Positions 28,032-37,069 of a stretch of DNA of 64,000 nt are shown piece after piece. Position numbers and translations under genes: made by a program. The stretch's first letter is position 1; each line of letters begins with the position of its first letter. The stretch comes from Calidifontibacillus oryziterrae (GTDB lineage: Bacteria > Bacillota > Bacilli > Bacillales > Bacillaceae_J), in assembly GCF_000331575.1 (NCBI RefSeq), contig NZ_ANOK01000003.1:428365-492364 (forward strand), read 5' to 3'. The notes under the pieces are model-generated. The model was not told the origin of the DNA. It made no database searches and worked only from the letters and a program-made list of their open reading frames with translations.

Positions 28032-29030
28032 ATGGATGGATTTTTTTTGATTACAGTATTAATTGTCATCGGAGCCTTAGCGTTTGATTTTATTAATGGA
28101 TTTCATGATACTGCTAATGCGATTGCTACAAGCGTGTCGACAAAGGCCTTAAAGCCAAGGCATGCGATATTATTAGCAGCTACAATGAACTTTGTTGGTG
28201 CGATGACATTTACCGGTGTTGCTAAAACAATTACAAAGGATATTGTTGACCCGTTTACATTACAAAATGGCTCATTAGTTATTTTAGCGGCCCTTATTTC
28301 TGCAATTGCATGGAACTTAATTACTTGGTACTACGGAATTCCATCGAGTTCATCTCATGCCATTATCGGCTCAATTGCAGGTGCGGCAATAGCGGCTGCT
28401 GGTTTTACTGCTCTTAATTACACTGGTTTTTTGAAAATTATCCAAGCTTTAATATTCTCACCAATTTTGGCGTTCACGGTTGGATTTGTTGTATATAGTA
28501 TATTTAAAATAGTATTTAAAAATAATAACTTAACAAAAACGAACCGTAATTTTCGCATATTCCAGATTTTTACCGCCGCTTTGCAATCGTATACACATGG
28601 GACAAATGATGCGCAAAAAGCAATGGGTATCATTACAATGGCACTAATTGCAAACAATTACGTCAAATCAGCCGAAATTCCTTTTTGGGTACAATTCTCT
28701 TGTGCTTTAGCTATGGGTCTTGGGACATCTATCGGTGGTTGGAAGATTATCAAAACTGTTGGTGGTAAAATTATGAAAATCCGGCCGGTTAACGGTGTTG
28801 CAGCCGATTTAACAGGTGCAGCTATCATTTTTGGAGCGACGTTTATTCATTTGCCGGTCAGTACAACGCATGTCATTTCTTCATCAATTTTAGGGGTCGG
28901 CTCTGCTCATCGTTTAAAAGGTGTGAAGTGGGGGACTGCACAACGAATGGTTGTCACTTGGTTTATTACATTGCCAATCTCAGCTTTATTAGCTGGAATT
29001 ATTTTCATAATATTAAATTCAATTTTTTAA
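28032..29030 (+). CDS. pit: Inorganic phosphate transporter, Pit family
   Basis: This is a low-affinity, ion-coupled phosphate transporter. The 332-residue membrane protein has the two PiT signatures, DFINGFHDTANAIATSVSTKAL near the N-terminus and HGTNDAQKAMGII in the second half, plus about ten hydrophobic helices. It is co-transcribed with the PhoU-like gene upstream and ends in a compact terminator. No Pho box was recognised upstream of the pair. Confidence 0.94.
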   Translation: MDGFFLITVLIVIGALAFDFINGFHDTANAIATSVSTKALKPRHAILLAATMNFVGAMTFTGVAKTITKDIVDPFTLQNGSLVILAALISAIAWNLITWYYGIPSSSSHAIIGSIAGAAIAAAGFTALNYTGFLKIIQALIFSPILAFTVGFVVYSIFKIVFKNNNLTKTNRNFRIFQIFTAALQSYTHGTNDAQKAMGIITMALIANNYVKSAEIPFWVQFSCALAMGLGTSIGGWKIIKTVGGKIMKIRPVNGVAADLTGAAIIFGATFIHLPVSTTHVISSSILGVGSAHRLKGVKWGTAQRMVVTWFITLPISALLAGIIFIILNSIF

Positions 29031-29051
29031 AGGATACATAAATAAAAATTT

Positions 29052-29073
29052 GACCTCATCGAGGTCTTTTTTT
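29052..29073 (+). terminator. Intrinsic terminator after pit
   Basis: GACCTC-ATC-GAGGTC followed by seven Ts. Confidence 0.85.
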
Positions 29074-29113
29074 AGATCTTAAGGGATACCAACTTATTAA
29101 ATGATGAATTAAC

Positions 29114-30040
29114 CTATCCTCTTGCTTTTGAGGGTAAGTATTTCCGTGCTTCTCTTGTTATTTCGACCTTTTTAGTGAACTCATTATTTTTAAACTTCCA
29201 GGTTACTTTTGCAATTGCACCAAGCCAAAGTATGACTAGTGCTAAATACGTCAACACGCTAGTTAAAGGTGATGCGTTGAAAGCTCCCAAAATTGTTCTC
29301 ATATTTGTGATGATAATAACACCACCAACTAAAGTACCCAATATAGTTGTAGGGATTCTTTTTACTAACCAAGCAGCTATTGGAGCGGCAATTATTCCAC
29401 CGATCATTAAAGCAAGCACCCATTGAATATGGATTTGCGACCATCCTAGTGTTAACATGAATCCTAATGTTGACGCGACAGCTATTGCAAATTCACTTGT
29501 ATCAACAGAACCAATTGCTTTACGGGGTTCCATTTTGTTACTTGTTAAAAGTACAGGTGTAGCAATAGGCCCCCAACCGCCGCCACCAGTTGCGTCACAG
29601 AATCCTGCTAAAAATCCTAATGGAACAAATTGCTTTTTAGTTAGTTTCATTTCTTTTGCTTTTTTTGCAGGACCAAATCTAAACATAAAACGAAAAAGAA
29701 CGTAACAGCCTAATAGTAAAAGAAAGAAAGATACATAAGGCTTAATAATATGACCAGGAATACTACCTAAAAAACACGCACCTAGAAAAGCTCCAATTGA
29801 TCCTGGGATTATTAAACGATAAACTACGTGTTTATCGACATTTCCAAAGCGGATGTGTGCGATGCCAGATGCTGCTGTTGTTACAACTTCTGCCATATGG
29901 ACTGATGCCGAGACTACAGCTGGTGCTAGACCAAACATAAGTAAAAGTGATGTGGAAGTAACACCATATGCCATACCTAAAGAGCCGTCTACTAATTGTG
30001 CGACCAAACCTATTAAAGCAAGAATGATTAGTCTCCTCAA
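29114..30040 (-). CDS. TauE/SafE-family sulfite exporter-like membrane protein
   Basis: This 308-residue membrane protein has about eight helices and the family's duplicated pattern (AQLVDGSLGMAYGVTSTSLL near the N-terminus, FLAGFCDATGGGGWGPIATP in the middle). Members export sulfite or organosulfonates or take part in sulfur assimilation; the substrate here is unknown. Translation starts at TTG, 5 nt after aaggagggg. It is transcribed alone, divergent from the HD-GYP gene. Confidence 0.88.
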   Translation of the reverse strand: MRRLIILALIGLVAQLVDGSLGMAYGVTSTSLLLMFGLAPAVVSASVHMAEVVTTAASGIAHIRFGNVDKHVVYRLIIPGSIGAFLGACFLGSIPGHIIKPYVSFFLLLLGCYVLFRFMFRFGPAKKAKEMKLTKKQFVPLGFLAGFCDATGGGGWGPIATPVLLTSNKMEPRKAIGSVDTSEFAIAVASTLGFMLTLGWSQIHIQWVLALMIGGIIAAPIAAWLVKRIPTTILGTLVGGVIIITNMRTILGAFNASPLTSVLTYLALVILWLGAIAKVTWKFKNNEFTKKVEITREARKYLPSKARG

Positions 30041-30445
30041 ACGTACCCCTCCTTGTTGAAAAAAATATTTAGAAAACCTCCTTTGAGGTTATTTTCAGTT
30101 ATGAAGCAAGAGAGTTCTTCTTTGTTGCTCCAAAATTGAACTTTATTAGGCCAAACGGAACAATCAGGATTTTAACCTAGAATATGAAAACCCCTAATAA
30201 TGGGTTCTTGACCTTACTAAAAATGGGCTTATAATGGGCTTATTATAAAGTTCAGTACAGTTTTTCCAAATCGCTTCGTTCTATTAGGCGTTTACCATTT
30301 TTAAGATGGTTGAGTATATGAGAGACATTTAATTATTCAAATAAAGGTAGATTGCCGAAATTACTAGATTAGCAGTATACTGAGATTAGTTATCTTACTA
30401 TTTTTAATAGTTTCTTATATTGAAAGTCCGGAGAGGAGAAAGAAC
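30041..30445. other. 405-bp intergenic region between tauE-like and HD-GYP genes
   Basis: No gene is seen. Small inverted repeats occur (aaCCTCctttGAGGtt near 30077-30090; AACCC-N8-GGGTT near 30190). There is also a short direct repeat atgggcttat. No riboswitch or named operator was recognised; divergent promoters are expected here. Confidence 0.5.
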
Positions 30446-31555
30446 ATGAGACTTATAGCGTTAGAAGGTTGCCAAGAAGGCACGATTTTAGGTAAATCAA
30501 TTTATAATGATCAGGGCAAAGTTCTTCTATCCGAGGGTACTGAATTAACAGACACATTGATAGAAAAGCTAAAAAAATATAATGTTGTGACTATTTACAT
30601 AGAGGATGAAGAATCAGAAGGGATTGAAATTGTAGAGTCGATTCCAGAGGAGCTACGGTTTGAGGCAATTAACACAATTACAGAAGGATTTCAAACTATT
30701 GCTGAATTAAATTCAAGTAAGTCACAGCATATCCAAGGAATGCTAAAATCAGGGCGGGCGATTCGTAGCTTTCAAAAAATATTTCGGGATATTTTAACTT
30801 GTTTGATGGAGAACAAAGGTGCTTTAAATTTGTTAGCAACAACAAAAATTCTTGAAAACTATGTTTATTCACATAGTGTAAATGTATCAATCTATGCCTG
30901 TCAGCTTGCGATAGAGAACGGACTTCCTTTAAAAAATATTGAAGAAATTGGCTTAGGTGCGATGCTTCACGATTTGGGAAAGCTTTATATTCCTTCAGAA
31001 ATATTAAATAAACCTGGGAAATTAACTGAAGAAGAATATGATCAAGTAAAGAAGCATTGTGATCTAGGCTTTGATACACTTAGAAAAATTCACGAGATCC
31101 CACTGCCGGTGGCCCATTGTGCTTTACAGCATCATGAAAGGTTAGATGGATTAGGATACCCACGTGGATTAGTAGACGAGGAAATTCACAAATATGCAAA
31201 AATATTAAGTGTTGCTGATGTGTTCGATGCAGTGACAAGTGCTAGGGTTTATCGGCAGCTGATGCTACCACATAAAGGATTGGAATTACTTTATACAGGC
31301 GCCGGGACGCAATTTGAAATGAAGCAAGTAGAGTTGTTTAAAGGGTGTATTGCTATTTATCCACAGGGATTAACCGTAAAAATTAATGATGGTAGAACCG
31401 GAATTGTCTCAAACTACAATTTTAATGCAGCTGGTCGACCTGTAGTCCGAATCATTAAAGATGAATATAACCAATCTATTGATCCATATGAGCTTGACCT
31501 ATCTGCAATCGAGAATTTAACACTTGAAATTATCGAAGCAGATATGCTGTTATAG
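30446..31555 (+). CDS. HD-GYP domain protein (c-di-GMP phosphodiesterase-like)
   Basis: This 369-residue cytoplasmic protein has an N-terminal domain of about 120 residues (KVLLSEGTELTDTLIEKLKKY) and an HD-GYP domain with HSVNVS, MLHDLGK, HHERLDGLGYP and VADVFDAV. The HD pair and GYP signature are intact, so cyclic-di-GMP hydrolysis is possible. The ribosome-binding site is gagaggagaaa. A paralogue with the same layout lies at 61928-62902. Confidence 0.88.
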   Translation: MRLIALEGCQEGTILGKSIYNDQGKVLLSEGTELTDTLIEKLKKYNVVTIYIEDEESEGIEIVESIPEELRFEAINTITEGFQTIAELNSSKSQHIQGMLKSGRAIRSFQKIFRDILTCLMENKGALNLLATTKILENYVYSHSVNVSIYACQLAIENGLPLKNIEEIGLGAMLHDLGKLYIPSEILNKPGKLTEEEYDQVKKHCDLGFDTLRKIHEIPLPVAHCALQHHERLDGLGYPRGLVDEEIHKYAKILSVADVFDAVTSARVYRQLMLPHKGLELLYTGAGTQFEMKQVELFKGCIAIYPQGLTVKINDGRTGIVSNYNFNAAGRPVVRIIKDEYNQSIDPYELDLSAIENLTLEIIEADMLL

Positions 31556-31576
31556 AGGAAATTTTATTATTATATA

Positions 31577-31663
31577 GGCTGTGTTAAAGCTTATTTGCTT
31601 GGCGCGAGCCCGTTAAAAGCGAAGTGGCTGGAACGAAATTCAACAAGCAAGTTTAACAGAGCG
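31577..31663. repeat. Imperfect 87-bp palindrome
   Basis: GCTGTGTTAAA...TTTGCTTG near one end matches CAAGCAAGTTTAACAGAGC at the other in inverted orientation, enclosing a G/C-rich centre. It resembles a small non-autonomous palindromic element; only one copy was seen in the window. Confidence 0.55.
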
Positions 31664-31682
31664 ATTAGAGTAAGCAAGAAAG

Positions 31683-31708
31683 CGTGGGAGTGATAAACTC
31701 CCACGTTT
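31683..31708. terminator. Bidirectional terminator
   Basis: CGTGGGAGT pairs perfectly with ACTCCCACG around 5 nt and is flanked by T/A runs. It ends the convergent HD-GYP and SGNH hydrolase transcripts. Confidence 0.85.
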
Positions 31709-32534
31709 AAAACTTAAGGTACCTTCCTTCATCACTTTGGTTTTGTGTGATGTTTTCGGTTGAGCTCAGTTGTTCATTGCTGTTTTTATTTTCTCTATTA
31801 GTAGTATCATCTACAGATTGATCTAGGAATAAAGTCTCCGAGTTAGCAAGAATCTTTGAAATTTCTGCCCCCCATATTTCGTAGGCATTTCCTAATAAAT
31901 GAACACCATCAATTGTATATTTGCTATTCATCCACGTACCATTTGCTAATTTGCTATTTAAGTCAATATAATCAATTTCTTGATCGGCGGCCAACTGCTT
32001 TAACAAACTGTTTAATTTGTCGACTTTAGCATTAATACTTTTATAATTATTCAACGATGAAGATACATATAATGTTGAAGTGATCACCGGTTTAATATTT
32101 TGCTTTTTAAGTTTTTCAATGATTAATTTTTGGTTTTTTGTAATTTTTTCTGGAGTTGCGTAATCTGACATGATATCGTTAATTCCACCCATTAAAAATA
32201 CAATTTTTGGTTTTACTTTAAAAACATAATAAAGTCGATTTAACATTCCTTCTGTGACATCACCGCCAATTCCTCGGTTGACGATATCCTGTCTTCCTAA
32301 TAATTCATGCCAATCCACTCCGTATGTAATTGAATCCCCAAGCATTACGATATTTGCTTGTTTTGTTTTAAAAACATCATAGTTACTTGTTTTCATCGTA
32401 TATGTTTGATTTTTATAATAGAATGGTGTATTTGCGCTTACCCCTTCCCTCATATTTGATTTCATAACAAAAAAAATCAATAGTAGATTGAATGCTAATG
32501 AAACAAAAAAAAGTTTTTTAATCGTGTTTTTCAT
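31707..32534 (-). CDS. Secreted or membrane-anchored SGNH/GDSL hydrolase
   Basis: This 275-residue protein begins with a signal/anchor segment (two Lys then a hydrophobic stretch, residues 8-24). It carries the SGNH blocks: VMLGDSITYG (nucleophile Ser), RGIGGD (Gly), GGINDI (Asn) and DGVHL (Asp/His). The family includes lysophospholipase- and acyltransferase-type esterases; the substrate is unknown. A low-complexity Ser/Asn/Gln-rich tail follows. The ribosome-binding site is agaaggga. Confidence 0.88.
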   Translation of the reverse strand: MKNTIKKLFFVSLAFNLLLIFFVMKSNMREGVSANTPFYYKNQTYTMKTSNYDVFKTKQANIVMLGDSITYGVDWHELLGRQDIVNRGIGGDVTEGMLNRLYYVFKVKPKIVFLMGGINDIMSDYATPEKITKNQKLIIEKLKKQNIKPVITSTLYVSSSLNNYKSINAKVDKLNSLLKQLAADQEIDYIDLNSKLANGTWMNSKYTIDGVHLLGNAYEIWGAEISKILANSETLFLDQSVDDTTNRENKNSNEQLSSTENITQNQSDEGRYLKF

Positions 32535-32689
32535 GATAGTAGTCCCTTCTTAATTAAATAGTGGTTTGCCTATTATTTATTGTAGATTTAAAATAGAAGG
32601 CTGACAAGTAGTGGTAATTTTACGAAGCCTTTAAATAACTGGGAAAATAATATTAAATTTTTTGTTAAAAAATCTGTTCAGATTAGCCG

Positions 32690-32789
32690 ATAATAATAAT
32701 ATGAACAACGGAATCCCTAGCGGTTGTTGTTCGCAGTAATGCAATTCCTCTATATTTAGCTCACCTTCTTAGAAGGTGAGTTTTTTTTG
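32690..32789 (+). ncRNA. Candidate small RNA with strong terminator
   Basis: On the plus strand a possible ~90-nt transcript has GAACAAC pairing with GTTGTTC (near 32703-32730), GGAAT with ATTCC across a longer loop, and an 11-bp terminator hairpin ending in eight Ts. Nothing coding lies upstream on this strand to explain the terminator; the nearest gene is on the minus strand. A promoter could not be placed with confidence. Function is unknown. Confidence 0.4.
32759..32789 (+). terminator. Strong orphan terminator
   Basis: GCTCACCTTCT pairs with AGAAGGTGAG around a single T-centred loop, followed by TTTTTTTT. It is on the plus strand with no upstream plus-strand gene for 1.2 kb. Confidence 0.88.
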
Positions 32790-32790
32790 T

Positions 32791-32996
32791 TTAGGAAATT
32801 ATAAAATTTGATTCTGTGGATAAATACTATAGCACAGAGTAGTCGTCCAGCTCCAGCGCCCAGCGACTAGTAAACTTCGCTCATCTCTTTTGCGATAAGT
32901 TAACATCGACTCGTCCCTCGACGTGTTTTGTTTATCTCAGTCGATGCGCTCTTAGTTTATACGTCGCTAATCAGGGCGCCTAAAGCTTTTGTCCTT
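32791..32996 (+). repeat. Interspersed repeat copy C
   Basis: This is a full copy beside selB, starting ttaggaaattataaaatttg. It contains CTGTG...CACAG, GCGCCCAGCGACTAGTAAAC, CATCGACT...AGTCGATG and GTTTATACGTCGCT...GGGCGC, and ends in cttttgtcctt. The outer and inner inverted repeats allow a long cruciform or RNA fold. Confidence 0.9.
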
Positions 32997-33047
32997 AGAA
33001 ATCAACTCTAATGCTATAATAAAATAATAGGCAATGTGTTTATACTT

Positions 33048-33076
33048 TTGTACGTACTATAGTATGATTATAGTAT
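33048..33076 (+). promoter_or_regulatory. Putative sigma-A promoter of selB
   Basis: TTGTAC and TAGTAT are separated by 17 bp, about 30 bp before the selB start. The spacer contains the palindromic ACTATAGT. Confidence 0.45.
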
Positions 33077-33106
33077 ATATCGAGATTGAAAAAGCAGGTG
33101 GAATAG

Positions 33107-34996
33107 GTGACAGAACGATTTTTTACAATAGGAATGGCTGGTCATATTGATCACGGTAAGACGTCCCTTACGAAAGCATTGACGAACGTTGATACAGACC
33201 GTTTGAAGGAAGAAAAGGAACGGAATATTTCTATCGAATTAGGGTATGCCCCACTGAAAATAGATGATGAACTCCAAGTTTCAGTTATTGATGTACCAGG
33301 ACATGAACGCTTTATTAGGCAAATGATTGCCGGTGTTGCAGGGATTGATTTAGTTGTTCTTGTCATAGCTGCTGACGAAGGGGTTATGCCGCAAACGAAG
33401 GAGCATGTTGAGATACTATCCTTTTTAGGAATAAAAAAAGGAATCATTGCGATTAGTAAAATTGATCGTGTTGATGAAGAGATGCTAGAGCTTGTGCAAG
33501 AGGATATTAAAGATCAGTTGGAGGGCACAATGTTTGCCTCATCACCAATCATTTTTGTTGATAGTTTATCAGGAAAAGGTATCGATGAGCTGAAACGACA
33601 AATAAAGTTTGAACTTCAGCATCAGGAATTAAGAGACTCCCGTGGTGCATTCCGTTTGCCAATTGATCAAGTGTTTACTGTGCAAGGTCAAGGCACTGTC
33701 GTTCGTGGGACTGTGTATGAAGGCTTTGTTGAAAAAGGAAATACATTACTTGTGTTACCCCAAGGAATTCCTGTTAAAGTAAGGCAAATTCAAGTCCATC
33801 ACAAGCAAACAGATGCAGCAAAGGCCGGGCAAAGAGCAGCTTTGAACTTAGGGGGAATATCAAAGCATGAAGTCACTAGAGGTGACGTGCTAGTTTCTTC
33901 CGAACACTTTATCGTGACCGATATGATTGATATTACTGCTAAATTTGTACAGCATATGCTCGCACCAATAAAACAACGAGCACCGATTAAGCTACATATC
34001 GGCACAACTGAAGTTATGGGAAAGATCATTTTCTTTGACCGCAATGAAGTGCTCAATGAAGAAAATGAGATAGTTTGTCAGCTTCGTTTAGATGAACCGA
34101 TCGTGTCAAAACGAGGGGATCGTTTCATTTTGCGACGACCAACCCCAGTAGAGACGATAGGTGGTGGTTGGGTGATTGATCCGAAAGGGAGCCGCTATCG
34201 TTTCGGTGAAAAGACAATTGAAATGCTCCAACAGAAAAGAGAAGGCACACCTGAGGATCGAGTTATTTCATTATTAAAACAGAAAAAAGTGATGACATTT
34301 ACAGATATGATCACATTATCATCAATGGATAAGGACGAGCTTCATGACATTATAACAGACCAGCTCGGGATAACAATTTTTGAACTTGGACGAGATGAAT
34401 TTGCGTTACTTGCTGATTTTGATTATTTGAAGGATAAGCTCTCCGAAAAACTAAACGAATATCATAGTGAATACCCGCTAAGATTAGGATTTAATAAAAC
34501 AGAGATTGTTCATTTATTTGAAGAGTTTTATCCGAAGCGCTTTATTGAGTATGCAATTGATAAATTACTGACTGACGGCTTCTTACATAAAAAGGAACAA
34601 TATTTGCACTTAGCAAGTTTCACGCCGCATTACCCTGAAAAGTGGAGCAAGCGTATGGAAGGGATTGTTGTTTCGATAGAAAGAGATGCAATTGAGGTTC
34701 AACCGTTTGAACAATACAGTAAGAATTCTGGAATTCCTCATGAGTATACGGAAGAATTAAAGTATTATTTATTACTAACAAAACAAGTAGTTGCCTTAGA
34801 TGACAATCATGTTATTTCGTTAAAAGTTGTTCATAAGGCCGCAGACTTATTAAAATCAAAAACTGAAGGGGAATTTACTGTTAAAGATGCAAAAGATATT
34901 CTTGGATTAACAAGAAAATATTTAATTCCACTATTAGAACTATTTGATACGTTAAAGCTAACGAGGAGAATAGAAGACAAGCGGAAGTGGGTGTAA
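33107..34996 (+). CDS. selB: Selenocysteine-specific elongation factor SelB
   Basis: SelB binds GTP, Sec-tRNA(Sec) and the SECIS hairpin and delivers selenocysteine to ribosomes paused at UGA. The 629-residue protein has an EF-Tu-like GTPase domain (GHIDHGKTSLTKAL, DVPGHERFIRQM, SKIDRVDEEM), domains II-III, and a C-terminal region of winged helices with EFTVKDAKDILGLTRKYLIPLLE, the mRNA-binding part. Translation starts at GTG. The final codons overlap the start region of a glycosyltransferase gene, indicating coupling. No selA lies directly upstream, unlike many operons. Confidence 0.96.
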   Translation: MTERFFTIGMAGHIDHGKTSLTKALTNVDTDRLKEEKERNISIELGYAPLKIDDELQVSVIDVPGHERFIRQMIAGVAGIDLVVLVIAADEGVMPQTKEHVEILSFLGIKKGIIAISKIDRVDEEMLELVQEDIKDQLEGTMFASSPIIFVDSLSGKGIDELKRQIKFELQHQELRDSRGAFRLPIDQVFTVQGQGTVVRGTVYEGFVEKGNTLLVLPQGIPVKVRQIQVHHKQTDAAKAGQRAALNLGGISKHEVTRGDVLVSSEHFIVTDMIDITAKFVQHMLAPIKQRAPIKLHIGTTEVMGKIIFFDRNEVLNEENEIVCQLRLDEPIVSKRGDRFILRRPTPVETIGGGWVIDPKGSRYRFGEKTIEMLQQKREGTPEDRVISLLKQKKVMTFTDMITLSSMDKDELHDIITDQLGITIFELGRDEFALLADFDYLKDKLSEKLNEYHSEYPLRLGFNKTEIVHLFEEFYPKRFIEYAIDKLLTDGFLHKKEQYLHLASFTPHYPEKWSKRMEGIVVSIERDAIEVQPFEQYSKNSGIPHEYTEELKYYLLLTKQVVALDDNHVISLKVVHKAADLLKSKTEGEFTVKDAKDILGLTRKYLIPLLELFDTLKLTRRIEDKRKWV

Positions 34997-36057
34997 TATT
35001 GTTGCAGCAGACACCTCGGATTATGCTATACACACCTTATTTACATGGGAATAGAGGTAATTCGACAACAGCAAAAAGAATTTATAATGGTTTACAGAGA
35101 AAAGGTTATAAGGTTGCAATCTTTTCTTATGAGGAGGATAAGTGGGATGAGGAAGCGAAAGTGCAGACAGAAAAGGCAGACCTTATTCACATTATTCATT
35201 TTTACCGATTTGCAAAGTGGCAAAAACAATCAGGCTACGAGTTGAAAAATCCTTATATCCTTACAAGCGGTGGTACGGATGTGAACGAGAATTTATTTAA
35301 TAAACGTGATAGACTTGAGATGCAACATCTGTTGGAAAACGCAAACGCAATTACGGTTTTCACAGATGATGCGAAACAAAAATTAATCGCTGCCTATGAA
35401 AGCATACAATTAAAAATTGAAGTTATTAACCAAAGTGTTTGGTTTCCTAAGAAAGGAATTTCTCATCAAAAAAATATCTTAATAAATGGGAACCCAACTA
35501 TTTTATTACCATCAGGTCTTAGAAAAGTGAAGGATATTTTCTACTTAATGGATGAAATTATTTCATTGAAATCAATCTATGAAAGGCTTCAGTTGGTCAT
35601 CGTCGGAATGGCACTTGAAGCGGATGTATATAAGGTGCTACAACAATATATGTTGGAATATGACTGGATCACATTTTTTGAAAATATACCAATTGAGGGA
35701 ATGCCCAGTTTTTATGAGTGGGCCGATATCGTCCTCAATACATCCATTTCAGAGGGACAATCTTCAGCTATCCTTGAGGCAATGCACTTTGGATGTTTAG
35801 TTTTTGCACGACAAAATCCGGGGAATGCCAGTATTGTTGACGATGGTAAAAATGGTTTTCTTTTTCAAGATGGAAGTGAATTTTTGGAAAAATTCAATGC
35901 GGTGCAACATGATCATGAACTAAAGCATAAGTTAATCACACAAGCAAAGCAATATGTTCAACAATATCACAGCTTTGAAGAAGAAATAAACTCGTATATT
36001 ACAGTTTACAGCAATTGTCTGGAGGATCGGAAGGGCTTCGTGAAGGAAAAAGAATAG
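34987..36057 (+). CDS. Glycosyltransferase family 4-like, SenB-like (selenosugar synthase candidate)
   Basis: This is a 356-residue GT-B-fold protein with no membrane segment. Motifs in order: HGNRGNSTTAKRIYNGLQRKG (20-40, N-terminal domain), GGTD (95-98), INQS (147-150), GLRKVKD (177-183), WADIVLNTS (245-253) and SEGQSSAILEAM (255-266, the C-terminal nucleotide-sugar site). The HGNR-TA, GTD, INQS and LRKVKD pattern recalls SenB, which joins selenophosphate to a UDP-sugar. It overlaps the end of selB by 10 bp and is followed by a LysR gene and selD. The start is uncertain (GTG 34987, TTG 34999 or 35002). Its selenium role is inferred from context and motifs. Confidence 0.7.
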   Translation: MGVILLQQTPRIMLYTPYLHGNRGNSTTAKRIYNGLQRKGYKVAIFSYEEDKWDEEAKVQTEKADLIHIIHFYRFAKWQKQSGYELKNPYILTSGGTDVNENLFNKRDRLEMQHLLENANAITVFTDDAKQKLIAAYESIQLKIEVINQSVWFPKKGISHQKNILINGNPTILLPSGLRKVKDIFYLMDEIISLKSIYERLQLVIVGMALEADVYKVLQQYMLEYDWITFFENIPIEGMPSFYEWADIVLNTSISEGQSSAILEAMHFGCLVFARQNPGNASIVDDGKNGFLFQDGSEFLEKFNAVQHDHELKHKLITQAKQYVQQYHSFEEEINSYITVYSNCLEDRKGFVKEKE

Positions 36058-36073
36058 TAAGTGGGGAATTAGT

Positions 36074-36964
36074 ATGAATTTAAATCATCTCAAAGCCTTT
36101 GAAAAGGTTGTTCAAGTAAAAAGCTTTCAAGAGGCAGCAAAGCAGCTGGCTGTTTCCCAGCCAGCAATTTCATTAAGAATTCAAGCACTTGAGGAGCACT
36201 TTAAAACAAAGTTAGTCAAACGGACGACGGACGGTGTTCAGCTTACTCCACAGGGTGAGATCATTTTTGCAAAAGTGAAAGAAATACTTAAGCTCTGGGA
36301 TGAGCTAGAAGGGCAAATATTGGGCGGTCAACCAGTAGGAAAACTTGTATTAGGCGCGAGCACGATTCCATCTGAATATATTTTGCCTAAGATTATTAAA
36401 GCATTTAAAGCAATCTATCCGGATGTGGACTTTAGCATGAAAATTTCTGGGAGCAAGGATGTTGTCGAATGGCTGAAAAATCGCTCGGTTGATTTTGTTA
36501 TCACTGGAGAACCAGCTGCTAATCAAATTTTATATTCGGTCCCTATTTTAAGTGAACACTTAAGCGTTATCGCACCTGTTGAATTTATTGCTGGGGATCC
36601 AATCCCTTTTCAAGACTTATTTGTTGAAGAATGGATTTTACGGGAAGTAAATTCGGATACTAGAGCTTCTTTTGAAAAAACAATCAAAAAGCTCGGTTAT
36701 GCGTATGATAGTATTAATGTAATCGCGGAGCTAGGCAGTACAGAAGCAGTTATTGCCGCTGTAGAAGCAGGGTTAGGTGTTTCTGTCATATCTTCATTCG
36801 CAGCTGAAAAAGCTGAAAGGTATGGACGAATTAAAATTATCAAATGTCATGACTTTAACGTCGAACGGAAGTTCTATTTTTCCTGCTTAGAAGAAAATAA
36901 AAATCATCCATTAGTATCTGCATTTCTAAGCTTTATTCAAAAGCATGTTAAAGAATTCAGTTGA
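36074..36964 (+). CDS. LysR-family regulator in the selenium cluster
   Basis: This 296-residue LTTR has an N-terminal helix-turn-helix (FQEAAKQLAVSQPAISLRIQALEEHF, residues about 17-42) and a two-lobed effector domain (LGASTIPSEYILPKIIKAF, AAVEAGLGVSVISS). LysR proteins of this kind occur beside selenium genes in other Firmicutes. It lies 16 bp after the SenB-like gene and converges on selD. The effector could be a sulfur or selenium oxyanion or metabolite, but nothing in the sequence proves it. A terminator is shared with selD. Confidence 0.85.
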   Translation: MNLNHLKAFEKVVQVKSFQEAAKQLAVSQPAISLRIQALEEHFKTKLVKRTTDGVQLTPQGEIIFAKVKEILKLWDELEGQILGGQPVGKLVLGASTIPSEYILPKIIKAFKAIYPDVDFSMKISGSKDVVEWLKNRSVDFVITGEPAANQILYSVPILSEHLSVIAPVEFIAGDPIPFQDLFVEEWILREVNSDTRASFEKTIKKLGYAYDSINVIAELGSTEAVIAAVEAGLGVSVISSFAAEKAERYGRIKIIKCHDFNVERKFYFSCLEENKNHPLVSAFLSFIQKHVKEFS

Positions 36965-37001
36965 TAATAATGTATTTTATACAAATGTTGAATTACAAAG
37001 A

Positions 37002-37035
37002 AGAAGGCTCTGGCTAAGCCCTAGAGCCTTCTTTT
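37002..37035. terminator. Terminator between lysR and selD
   Basis: AGAAGGCTCT pairs with AGAGCCTTCT around an 11-nt loop, followed by TTT on the plus strand. Confidence 0.85.
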
Positions 37036-37069
37036 ACCTTGAAGAAAAAGTACATCTAAAGTCTAAATT

